Shown here one piece after another: positions 17,510 through 24,784 of a stretch of 64,000 nucleotides of DNA. The notes below the pieces were generated by a model. It was given only the letters and a program-made list of their open reading frames with translations. It did not search any database and was not told the origin of the DNA. Source of the stretch: Actinomadura rifamycini DSM 43936 (lineage in GTDB: Bacteria; Actinomycetota; Actinomycetes; Streptosporangiales; Streptosporangiaceae). The stretch's first letter is position 1; the number at the start of each line of letters is the position of its first letter. Location of the stretch: positions 1-64,000 of the forward strand of contig NZ_AULB01000038.1 of the NCBI RefSeq assembly GCF_000425065.1. Reading direction: 5' to 3'. The position numbers were made by a program, and so were the translations under genes.

Positions 17510-18310
17510 ATGGCGGTACGGCGTCAGCGTCCCCAGGAATCCCCCGCCCTCGTCGCGCTCGGACGTCAGATGCGGCGGCTCCGCGAGGCCAAGACCATCA
17601 AGCAGGAGACGATCGCCAACCTGACGAAGGTCAGCCCCGCCCAGGTAAGCCGGATCGAGGCCGGTAAGAAGCGCGCGACCCGCTCCTACGTCGAGCTAGT
17701 GGACGACTACCTCGAAGCGGGCGGGGCGCTCATCAGCCTGTGGGCGGACCTGAACAAGGACGGCCATCCGGTTCCGATCTGGTTCGACTGGCCACAGGTC
17801 GAAGCCGACGCCATCGAGCTGGTCACATGGCAGCACACAATCGTCCCCGGCCTCTTGCAGACCGTCGACTACGCTCGCGCCTTTCTGAGCAATGACGAAG
17901 CCGTAGAAGCCCGCATCGCACGTCAAAGCATCCTCACCAGGGAAGAACCGGCCCCCACCATCCTCACTGCCCTCTTGAGTGAGGCCGTGCTCCACTACGC
18001 CATCGGCTCAGCCAAGGTGATGCAAGAGCAGGTTGCACACCTCATCGCCCAGAGCGAACTCCCGAACGTCGTCATCCAGGTCGTACGAAATAACTGGCGT
18101 CCAGCCGGAACGGGCGGCGCCTTCGTGGTGGCTACCATGGAGGACCGCAGCGAGGTGGCATATATGGAGACGGTCGTCCGCGGTATCACGACCGACAACC
18201 CGGCCGACCTGACGCCAATCTCAGCCGCACTGAGAGAGTTGCGAGCGAAGGCGCTCCCAGAGGACATGTCACGCGATGTGATGAGAGAGGCGCTTGAGAG
18301 ATGGACCTAA
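17510..18310 (+). CDS. WhiJ-like XRE regulator with DUF5753 (Scr1-type)
   Basis: 266 residues; ATG 17510 lies 9 nt after GGGAGAGG, better spaced than GTG 17504. The N-terminal XRE domain (about 15-75, ALGRQMRRLREAKTIKQETI, SRIEAGKKRAT) is followed by DUF5753 (about 90-260, WQHTIVPGLLQTVDYARAF, FVVATMEDRSEVAYME). Proteins of this type are DNA-binding partners of DUF397 proteins and influence development or antibiotic production in Streptomyces; some act in toxin-antitoxin-like pairs. The downstream DUF397 gene overlaps its end by 10 nt. Third-position GC is a little lower than in neighbours. Confidence 0.9.
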   Translation: MAVRRQRPQESPALVALGRQMRRLREAKTIKQETIANLTKVSPAQVSRIEAGKKRATRSYVELVDDYLEAGGALISLWADLNKDGHPVPIWFDWPQVEADAIELVTWQHTIVPGLLQTVDYARAFLSNDEAVEARIARQSILTREEPAPTILTALLSEAVLHYAIGSAKVMQEQVAHLIAQSELPNVVIQVVRNNWRPAGTGGAFVVATMEDRSEVAYMETVVRGITTDNPADLTPISAALRELRAKALPEDMSRDVMREALERWT

Positions 18311-18489
18311 GCAAAGCGACCTGGCGCAAGGCAAGCCGGAGCGGCGAGAACGGCGGCGACTGCGTCGAACTTGCCGCGCTTCCCGGCACGGTAGCCGTCC
18401 GGGACAGCAAGGACCCGGACGGGCCGGTTCTCTTGGCCCGCCCGTCCGTGCTGCGCGAGGCCGTCCGGGCCGCCTCGGACGCGCGCTGA
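18301..18489 (+). CDS. DUF397 small protein, partner of the WhiJ-like regulator
   Basis: 62 residues of the DUF397 pattern: TWRKASRSGENGGDCVELA, VAVRDSKDPDGPVLL and a C-terminal LREAVRAA helix. It starts inside the end of the XRE-DUF5753 gene (10-nt overlap), implying translational coupling. Members bind or modulate their cognate XRE-DUF5753 regulator. Length is typical. Confidence 0.92.
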   Translation: MDLSKATWRKASRSGENGGDCVELAALPGTVAVRDSKDPDGPVLLARPSVLREAVRAASDAR

Positions 18490-18502
18490 GCAGAACTCCC
18501 CC

Positions 18503-18700
18503 TCACTCCCCTCGGCCGCCGGTGTGGACGACGGCGCCGACCACGAGCTTGCCGATGCCGTCGCGGTCGGCGTCGCGGCGCAACCGTTGACCATCGATGC
18601 ACGGGGCGGTGGTTACGGTGCGAACGTAGTCGGCGTGGACGTGGATGCGGCGGCGCCGCACGTCGGGGTCGAGTTGCCCGTGTGGCGGTGACGGCTCCAT
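18503..18700 (-). CDS. Small hypothetical protein (65 aa) divergent from hisS
   Basis: An ATG at 18700 opens 65 codons with strong GC third-position bias ending at 18503. The peptide (SPPHGQLDPDVRRRRIHVHA, then VRTVTTAPCIDG, then DADRDGIGKLVVGAVVHTG) looks like a compact soluble protein. No ribosome-binding site is obvious and I recognise no family. It faces away from hisS, with 48 bp between start codons, and converges on the DUF397 gene. Confidence 0.45.
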   Translation of the reverse strand: MEPSPPHGQLDPDVRRRRIHVHADYVRTVTTAPCIDGQRLRRDADRDGIGKLVVGAVVHTGGRGE

Positions 18701-18748
18701 TACGTTGGTGGACGTCTCGCAAGCACAGCGGCAAACGAAGGGACCTCC

Positions 18749-20065
18749 ATGGCGTCGCAGCAGTTCGAACCGCCGTCGGGGACGCGGGACTTTCTCGCGA
18801 CCGACCTCTATCAGCGTGAACGGGTCTTCGAGGCGGCACGGTCGGTGTTCACCCGGTACGGGTTCGAGCCGCTGCAGACCCCGGCGTTCGAGCGCCTGGA
18901 GACCCTGACCGGCAAGTACGGGGACGAGGGCGACAAGCTCATCTTCAAGATCCTCAAGCGTGGTGCGCACGAGGCGAGCGGCGAGGCGGACATGGCGCTG
19001 CGCTACGACCTGACCGTCCCGCTGGCACGGGTGGTCGCCGCGCACGGCAGCCGCCTCCCCACCCCGTACAAGCGGTACGCGATCGGGCCGGTCTGGCGGG
19101 CCGACCGCCCCGGCAAGGGCCGGTTCCGCGAGTTCACCCAGTGCGACATCGACATCGTCGGGTCGTCGTCGCCCCTGGTGGAGGCCGAAGTGGTGTGCGC
19201 GGGGGCGGACGCGCTCGACGCGATGGGCGTCCGGGACTTCACGATCCTCGTCAACAGCCGGCGGGCGCTGTCCGGCCTGATGCAGGTGTACGGCGTCGCC
19301 GCGGACCGGGCGGCGGGCGCGCTGATCACCCTGGACAAGCTGGACAAGCAGGAGCCGGCGTCCGTGGTCGCCGAGCTGGTGGAGGCGCGCGGCCTGGACC
19401 GGGGCATCGCCGGGGAGCTGGTCCGGGACGTCACCGCCGACGACGCCGTGGAGCGGATGCGCGCGGCGCTGAAGGACAACGCGGACGGCCGCGAAGGACT
19501 CGCCGAGGTGGACCGGCTGCTGGAGCTGGCGGGGCCGCACGTCGGCGCGGCACGCATCCGGTTCGCGCCGAACCTCGTGCGCGGGCTGGACTACTACACC
19601 GGGGCGATCTGGGAGGTGGTGTCGCCGGGGATGCCGGGCTCGATCGCGAGCGGGGGCCGGTACGACCACCTGATCCGGACTCTCGGCGGCCCGGACGTGA
19701 CCGCGTGCGGGTTCTCGATCGGGGTCGAGCGCATCATCGGCGCACTGGGAGACGCCGACGATGGGACGGACCGTATCGACATTGCGGTCACGATCATGAA
19801 CGACGACTACGCCACGGACGCCCTCGGTTTCGCGCAGGGGTTCCGGCGTGCGGGGTGGCGGGCGGAAGTCTTCCTCGGCACCAGCAAGAAGCTGGGCAAG
19901 CAGCTCAAATGGGCGGCCGACCGTCGCGCCCGGTTCGCCTTGCTGCAAGGCGACAGCGAGCACGCCGAGGAAGCGGTCACGATCAGAAACATGGAGACCG
20001 GCGACCAGCAACGGGTTCCGGTCACCGACCTCTTCACAGCCCTCGATTCCGAACTCAGGATGTAG
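18749..20065 (+). CDS. hisS: Histidine--tRNA ligase, eukaryote-like class
   Basis: 438 residues. It charges tRNA-His with histidine using ATP. Class II catalytic motifs are present, but their wording is of the eukaryote/archaeal-like type: LRYDLTVPLARV instead of the bacterial LRPEGT, then GKGRFREFTQCDIDIVG and RGLDYYTGAIWEVV, and GVERIIGAL near the end of the core. The anticodon-binding domain occupies about 330-438. Canonical actinobacterial hisS usually sits near relA/secDF, not here, so this may be a second copy or a horizontally acquired replacement. A gene of unknown function follows 35 bp downstream. Confidence 0.9.
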   Translation: MASQQFEPPSGTRDFLATDLYQRERVFEAARSVFTRYGFEPLQTPAFERLETLTGKYGDEGDKLIFKILKRGAHEASGEADMALRYDLTVPLARVVAAHGSRLPTPYKRYAIGPVWRADRPGKGRFREFTQCDIDIVGSSSPLVEAEVVCAGADALDAMGVRDFTILVNSRRALSGLMQVYGVAADRAAGALITLDKLDKQEPASVVAELVEARGLDRGIAGELVRDVTADDAVERMRAALKDNADGREGLAEVDRLLELAGPHVGAARIRFAPNLVRGLDYYTGAIWEVVSPGMPGSIASGGRYDHLIRTLGGPDVTACGFSIGVERIIGALGDADDGTDRIDIAVTIMNDDYATDALGFAQGFRRAGWRAEVFLGTSKKLGKQLKWAADRRARFALLQGDSEHAEEAVTIRNMETGDQQRVPVTDLFTALDSELRM

Positions 20066-20100
20066 GTGCACCTCGCACCGTCCGAGCATCGGAGGCAGGC

Positions 20101-20712
20101 ATGGGAGCGCAAGGAGATCGAATCTTCGCCGCCGTGGCTGAGAGGGGGTTCCCTGACCCCTGGAACGCCTTCGGCGAACACCTGTCGTGGGAGGCCGCCT
20201 ACGCCGTCCACCTCAAGGCGGCCATCGATGCGGCCCGCAAGGAGCCTGCTGGTCCGGCGGTCGAGGAGGCGCTGGCGCTGTTCGACCGCAAGGCCGCGAA
20301 CCTTGAGGCGGCCTCGAAGCTGCTTGCAGAGGTCACCGCCGAGTACGATGCCTCCGGCATGTGGGCCGTCCTGGACGAGCGTGCGACCCGCCTCGACGTC
20401 GCGGACGTGTCCGAACGCTGGGCACAGGGACTGGTCACGCACCCGTTCCCGATCGCACTGCGGTCCCTGGAGTTCAACTGGGGCTACATGCGGGAACACG
20501 GCGTCAGGTCGTTCTACGAGATGACCGCCCGCTACGTCGCCGACCTCACCGAGAACACGGTGCGGTGGCGTGCGGCCTTCGAGGCCGAGCGCGAGAGCGG
20601 TGTCATCGACCGCATCACCACCGTCGAGGCCGATCTCGCGAGCGAGGAGGCCCCCATGCACTGCGACATCTGCAAGAAGACCATCACGGCGCTGTTGTAC
20701 CTGGACGGGTAG
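20101..20712 (+). CDS. Hypothetical protein downstream of hisS (203 aa)
   Basis: ATG 20101 follows GGAGGCAGGC. The protein is mostly helical and acidic (FGEHLSWEAAYAVHLKAAID, ALFDRKAANLEAASKLLAEV) and ends with a CDICKKTI Cys pair. No family is recognised. It is probably co-transcribed with hisS and its orphan partner status is worth noting. No signal peptide or membrane span is seen. Confidence 0.7.
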   Translation: MGAQGDRIFAAVAERGFPDPWNAFGEHLSWEAAYAVHLKAAIDAARKEPAGPAVEEALALFDRKAANLEAASKLLAEVTAEYDASGMWAVLDERATRLDVADVSERWAQGLVTHPFPIALRSLEFNWGYMREHGVRSFYEMTARYVADLTENTVRWRAAFEAERESGVIDRITTVEADLASEEAPMHCDICKKTITALLYLDG

Positions 20713-20931
20713 GGCAAGGCCGGAGGCGCCCCTTGTGCGGCCCCTCCCGGAGGAACGAGCGGGCGGATGGCACCGGGCGCGACGGGCGGGGAGCCTTCGG
20801 CGGTTGGCCGGGGTGCGCCCGAGTGTCCATCACGGGGCGGGGGTGGTGAGGGGGCGGGTGCGGTCAGCGGGCCCCACGGCACTTCCTCGCCACACCACCT
20901 CCCCGGCCGGGCCCTGGGCCCCTGAAGGTGG

Positions 20932-20967
20932 GCGAGGCCCGGCCGGGCGGAACCGGGCGGGCCTCGC
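20932..20967 (-). terminator. Hairpin after the sialidase gene
   Basis: GCGAGGCCCG (20932-20941) pairs perfectly with CGGGCCTCGC (20958-20967), a 10-bp GC stem with a 16-nt loop, 14 bp past the sialidase stop. There is no U-tract, as is common in high-GC actinomycetes. Confidence 0.6.
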
Positions 20968-20981
20968 GCGTGGACGGCGGG

Positions 20982-22685
20982 TCAGTTCTCCACCCAGGGG
21001 AGGGTGAAGCGGGTGAAGACGATGCCGCCGGTGTCGCCGATCTCGTGGAGGGCGCCCACGGAGCCGTCGGCGAGGACGGCCATGGTGGAGTAGCCGGACG
21101 CGCCGGGCTTGATGAGGGCGTGGCGCGGCCAGCTCACGCCGTCGTCCCGGCTGAGGCGGACGGTCAGGTCCGTGCGGGACGTGTCGGCGGTGTTGCTGTG
21201 CAGGGCGGTGCCCGTCAGAGCCGGGGTCCCCGGGACGGGCCGCAGGTACGAGATCTCGTCGCCGTTGTTGCCCGGGTCGATGAGGCCGCTCTTCCAGGCC
21301 GTCCCCCACGGGGCGGTGACGTCGTCGGCCATCGCGTACCAGCGGTCGCCGCCGGCGTCGTGGCGCAGGTTCTGCGCGACGCGGCCGGTGGCGCGCTGGA
21401 TCACCTTGCTCTCGTTGACGCCGGCGGCGGCGGTGGTGCCGTTGTGCCAGGTGGCGCCGTGGTCGTCGGAGTAGATGTTCGCGGCGTGAGACCGGTTGTT
21501 CAGGCGGTAGACGATCGGCTGGACGAGGCGGCCGGAGTCGAGCTGGACGCCGTGCCCGGACGACGCGAACATGCCGCCCCACGCGGGGTCGCGGACGACC
21601 GGGTTGAGGTCGACGGGGTCGCTCCAGGTGGCGCCGCCGTCGGTCGAGGTGATGTAGGTGATGTGGGTGTTGGTGGTGGAGTTCTCGGAGGTGTCGCCGG
21701 GCTGGGAGCCCCAGAAGCCGACGCCGGGCGCCGGGGCGTAGGTGAAGAAGCAGAAGATCTTGCCGGTCTCGCGGTCGACGAGGAGGCTCGGGTCGCCGTA
21801 GCCCTGGGAGGTCCTGGCGGGCTTCGCGATGATCTTCGGGCGGGTCCAGGTCGTGCCGCCGTCGGTGCTGCGGGTCATCGCGATCTGGATGTTGTTCGTG
21901 CCGCCGCCGAGGTCGTAGCTGCCGTCGACGCGGGCGTCCATGACGGCGACGACCGTCCCGTCGTTGGCGACGGCGAGGCCGGGGATGCGGACCGACTTCG
22001 GCGCCTTGCCGAGGCCGTCGATGACGGTCGAGGTGGTGAGGACCTTCTGCGCGTTCATGCCGGGCTCGCCGGAGTCGAGGCCGCAGCCGGACGTGCCGGA
22101 CACGGACTTCGACCAGGAGCCGGACGACACGTTGAACGTGTACGGGGTCCCGTCGGGGACCGTCCAGTAGAGGCTGTCGTCGCCGGAGCGGGCGGGGACG
22201 TCGACCGTCCAGGGGGAGCCGGAGCGGCCGGGCCAGGCGACGGTGAACCGCTTGGCGGTCTCCGAGCGGTTGTCGAGGACCAGGCGGAGGCGGTGCGGGG
22301 CGGCGCAGTCCATGGCGGCGCGGACGCTGAGCGCGCCGGAGCAGTCGAGGACGCCGGAGTCGGTCTGGTCGAAGCCCTGCGGGGTCGTCGTGCGGAACGT
22401 GTAGGCGGTGCCGGACGGCTTGGTGAAGTGGAAGTGGGCGCGGTCGCCGGGGGCGACGCGGGCGGTCCAGGTGCCCTGGCCGGGCCAGGTCAGGGTGAAG
22501 GTCGTGGCGGACGGCGTGTCGTTGACGACCGTCTCCTGGATGCGGCCGGACGTGCAGTCCTGGGAGACGACGGCGGACTGCCCGGTGGCGGCGCGGGCGG
22601 GCGGGGCGGCGAGGGCGAGGGCGGTGACGGCGGCGGCGCCGGCCGCCGCGGCTCTGCGGGCTGTGGCGCGGGGGCGCGGGGGCAT
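20982..22685 (-). CDS. nanH: Secreted exo-alpha-sialidase (neuraminidase, GH33-type)
   Basis: 567 residues with an Arg-rich N-terminus and hydrophobic core ending APPARAATG, a secretory signal. Residues about 35-210 form two similar 80-residue beta domains, each with a Cys pair, possibly carbohydrate-binding. The catalytic six-bladed propeller follows: RIPG arginine motif (about residue 232), Asp boxes STDGGTTW, STDGGATW, SDDHGATW and SRDDGVSW, the Glu in NESKVIQ and the Tyr nucleophile region ASGYSTMAVL. It releases terminal sialic acid outside the cell. A TTGACG-N17-TAACTT promoter and a 15-bp palindrome shared with the nan operon precede it. Confidence 0.92.
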   Translation of the reverse strand: MPPRPRATARRAAAAGAAAVTALALAAPPARAATGQSAVVSQDCTSGRIQETVVNDTPSATTFTLTWPGQGTWTARVAPGDRAHFHFTKPSGTAYTFRTTTPQGFDQTDSGVLDCSGALSVRAAMDCAAPHRLRLVLDNRSETAKRFTVAWPGRSGSPWTVDVPARSGDDSLYWTVPDGTPYTFNVSSGSWSKSVSGTSGCGLDSGEPGMNAQKVLTTSTVIDGLGKAPKSVRIPGLAVANDGTVVAVMDARVDGSYDLGGGTNNIQIAMTRSTDGGTTWTRPKIIAKPARTSQGYGDPSLLVDRETGKIFCFFTYAPAPGVGFWGSQPGDTSENSTTNTHITYITSTDGGATWSDPVDLNPVVRDPAWGGMFASSGHGVQLDSGRLVQPIVYRLNNRSHAANIYSDDHGATWHNGTTAAAGVNESKVIQRATGRVAQNLRHDAGGDRWYAMADDVTAPWGTAWKSGLIDPGNNGDEISYLRPVPGTPALTGTALHSNTADTSRTDLTVRLSRDDGVSWPRHALIKPGASGYSTMAVLADGSVGALHEIGDTGGIVFTRFTLPWVEN

Positions 22686-22702
22686 GTCTTACCTCCGATA
22701 TG

Positions 22703-22717
22703 GGACATGGGATGTCC
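22703..22717 (-). promoter_or_regulatory. NanR-type operator, site A (sialidase)
   Basis: GGACATGGGATGTCC is a perfect palindrome of 6-bp arms around a 3-bp centre. It lies just downstream of the predicted sialidase transcription start and 17 bp from its ATG, so binding would block initiation or early elongation. The same motif type occurs at 24728 and 33905. Confidence 0.65.
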
Positions 22718-22729
22718 TCTCGCGGGGTG

Positions 22730-22758
22730 AAGTTAGGCGCGGACGGCGCCCGCGTCAA
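22730..22758 (-). promoter_or_regulatory. Predicted sigma-70-type promoter of the sialidase gene
   Basis: On the minus strand TTGACG (22758-22753), a 17-bp spacer and TAACTT (22735-22730) match the housekeeping consensus. The start would fall near 22723, about 38 nt before the ATG, with operator A immediately downstream. Confidence 0.6.
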
Positions 22759-22890
22759 CCCTCGCGCCGCGGCCGTCCCCCGGGCCCCGTGGACGCGCTT
22801 CGGGGTTTTCCTGGGCGTCCGCCGGATAGGGAGGCGATGTAACGAGTCGGACGACCACCGAGCGTGACCACGGTGAACGGGGAGGGCCAC

Positions 22891-23829
22891 ATGAGCATGC
22901 CGCATCGGGCAGCGCGTCGACTGGGGGAGATGGAGTCGCTCGACCGCGTCGCCGAGCCCGCGACCAAGGCGGCCGGACGGGTGGTGCGGCCGAAGGCGGT
23001 CCGCAACCTGCTCAGCGGGACGAGCCTGGGGCATGCCCTGCACCCGGCGCTCACCGACGTCACGATCGGCGCGTGGAACATGGCCGCGCTGCTGGACGCC
23101 ATCGGGGGGCGCGCCGCCGAGCCCGCGGCGGACCTGCTGGTGAAGGTCGGGATCGCCAGTTCGGTGCCGACGGTGCTGACCGGGGTGAACGACTGGTCCG
23201 ACACCATCGGCCCGGAGCGGCGGGTGGGGCTGGTGCACGCGCTGGTCAACGACACGGCGCTGGGCCTGTTCGTCGCCTCGATGATCATGCGCAAGCGCGG
23301 GAACCGCCGCGCGGGACGGGCGCTCGGCTGGGCCGGGGCCGGGGTGCTGGGGGTCGGCGGCTACCTGGGTGGGCACATGTCGTTCGTCCAGGGCGTCAAC
23401 GTCAACCGCACCGCGTGGCAGCAGGAGCCGGAGGCGTGGACGCCGCTGCTGGACGACGCCGAACTGGCCGAGGGCGCGCCCCACCGGGTCGAGGTGAACG
23501 GGACGCCGATCCTGCTCTACCGGGACGGCGGGCGGATCTTCGCGCTGGGCGCCACCTGCACCCACATGGGCGGCCCGCTGGAGGAGGGGACCTTCGAGGA
23601 CGGGTGCGTCACCTGCCCCTGGCACAGCAGCACGTTCCGGTTGGAGGACGGCGGCATCGTGCGCGGACCGGCGAGCACGCCGGAGCCGCACTACCAGACG
23701 CGGGTGCGGGACGGGCGCATCGAGGTCCGCGTCCCGCCGCGGGGCGTCCCGGCGGAAGGCGCCGAGGAGGCCGTGGAGCGGCCGCGGCGGAAGGTCCGCG
23801 GGGGCCTGGCGCGGGCGTCCGCCACCTGA
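22891..23829 (+). CDS. DUF2231-Rieske [2Fe-2S] membrane protein
   Basis: 312 residues from ATG 22891 behind GGGGAGGGCC. Residues about 50-160 are a DUF2231 membrane domain (HPALTDVTIGAW, VLTGVNDWSD, hydrophobic spans). Residues about 200-285 form a Rieske domain with both cluster-binding boxes, CTHMGG and CPWHSS. The Rieske cluster should act in electron transfer at the membrane; the partner is unknown. It is divergent from the sialidase, with operator A 174 bp upstream, so membership in the nan regulon is possible but not shown. Confidence 0.9.
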   Translation: MSMPHRAARRLGEMESLDRVAEPATKAAGRVVRPKAVRNLLSGTSLGHALHPALTDVTIGAWNMAALLDAIGGRAAEPAADLLVKVGIASSVPTVLTGVNDWSDTIGPERRVGLVHALVNDTALGLFVASMIMRKRGNRRAGRALGWAGAGVLGVGGYLGGHMSFVQGVNVNRTAWQQEPEAWTPLLDDAELAEGAPHRVEVNGTPILLYRDGGRIFALGATCTHMGGPLEEGTFEDGCVTCPWHSSTFRLEDGGIVRGPASTPEPHYQTRVRDGRIEVRVPPRGVPAEGAEEAVERPRRKVRGGLARASAT

Positions 23830-23880
23830 CCCGCGAGCCGCCCGGCCCGCGGGCCCCCGCCGGCCCGCGGGCGGCGGGCG

Positions 23881-24612
23881 TCAGTGCCCGGCGGCGCGGA
23901 GTTCGAGGCGGTCGCGGATGCCGCGGAAGTGGGCGGCCATCGCGGCGGCGGCCGCCGACCGGTCGCCCGCCCGCAGCGCCTCGTAGATGTCGCGGTGGCG
24001 CGCGGCCACGTCGTGCGACTCCTGGACGACCGGGGCGAGGTCGTGCTGCAGGGTGCGGTAGACGTCCCAGAACGCGCCGAGGAGCTGGTTGACGATCGGG
24101 TTCGCGAGGGGCCGGTAGAGCAGCTCGTGGAACAGCCGGTCGGTCTCGGGGGTGACCTGCCCCGCGTCGGCCTCGACCTCCATCCGGCGCATCACCTCGT
24201 CGAGGTCCGGGGTGCCGGAGTTCAGGCCGCGGTCGATGACCTGATCGATCAGGCCGCGTTCGAGGATCTCCCGGACGTCGACGAGGTGCGCGAGGTCGTC
24301 GCGGCCCTGCCGCTTGGAGATGCGGGCGTGGAAGGTCAGCTCGTCGACCAGCGCGCCGAGCGACATGCTGCCGACGTACATGCCGAAGCCGTGCCGGATC
24401 TCCACGATCCCGACGGCCTGGAGGGCCTTGAGGGCCTCGCGGAGCGAGTTGCGGCTGACGTCGAGTTCCTCGACGAGCTCGAACTCGGTGGGCATCGGGT
24501 CGCCGACGGCGAGGCCGCGCTCGAGGATGAGCTGCTTGACCCGCTGCTGCACCTCCTCGGTGCGGCTGTTGCGGCTGCTCGTGGTGCGTCCACGCGTGCG
24601 ACCGACGGTCAT
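23881..24612 (-). CDS. nanR: GntR/FadR-family regulator, predicted NanR repressor of sialic acid genes
   Basis: 243 residues. The N-terminal winged helix (about 20-85: VKQLILERGLAVGDPMPTE, SRNSLREALKALQAVGIVEI) is the GntR DNA-binding domain. The C-terminal FCD all-helical domain (about 95-235) carries the metal/ligand positions LVDVREILE, RLFHELL and SHDVAARHRDIYEAL. FadR-type NanR proteins bind a sialic-acid-pathway intermediate and release DNA. It is divergent from the transporter operon, and a palindrome of the kind bound by FadR-type dimers (GGATGT-N3-ACATCC) lies between. Regulation of this cluster is inferred from context. Confidence 0.88.
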   Translation of the reverse strand: MTVGRTRGRTTSSRNSRTEEVQQRVKQLILERGLAVGDPMPTEFELVEELDVSRNSLREALKALQAVGIVEIRHGFGMYVGSMSLGALVDELTFHARISKRQGRDDLAHLVDVREILERGLIDQVIDRGLNSGTPDLDEVMRRMEVEADAGQVTPETDRLFHELLYRPLANPIVNQLLGAFWDVYRTLQHDLAPVVQESHDVAARHRDIYEALRAGDRSAAAAAMAAHFRGIRDRLELRAAGH

Positions 24613-24680
24613 CGCGTCCCGTTCCCCCTTCGCGTCCGGTGCGTCCGGGTTGCTCCCGGGCGCCGCGGCCGGCTCGACAC

Positions 24681-24709
24681 TTGACCGGGCCGTTGCCGAC
24701 GCCTACGGT
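24681..24709 (+). promoter_or_regulatory. Predicted sigma-70-type promoter of the nan transport/catabolism operon
   Basis: TTGACC (24681-24686), a 17-bp spacer and TACGGT (24704-24709). The start would lie near 24716, about 12 bp before operator B and about 70 nt before the first start codon. Confidence 0.55.
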
Positions 24710-24727
24710 ACACCGACGAGCGACGTT

Positions 24728-24742
24728 GGATGTCCTACATCC
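24728..24742 (+). promoter_or_regulatory. NanR-type operator, site B (nan operon)
   Basis: GGATGTCCTACATCC is a perfect 6-3-6 palindrome between nanR and the substrate-binding protein gene, just downstream of the predicted operon promoter. It could also serve autoregulation of nanR. Confidence 0.65.
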
Positions 24743-24784
24743 TCCCTCCGTCGCCCTCCCACCCCTCCGACCCCTGGAGACGTC

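Noticed and set aside
18840..18870. tRNA T-loop-like GGTTCGAGCC
   Set aside because: It lies inside hisS coding sequence with no acceptor or anticodon stems around it.
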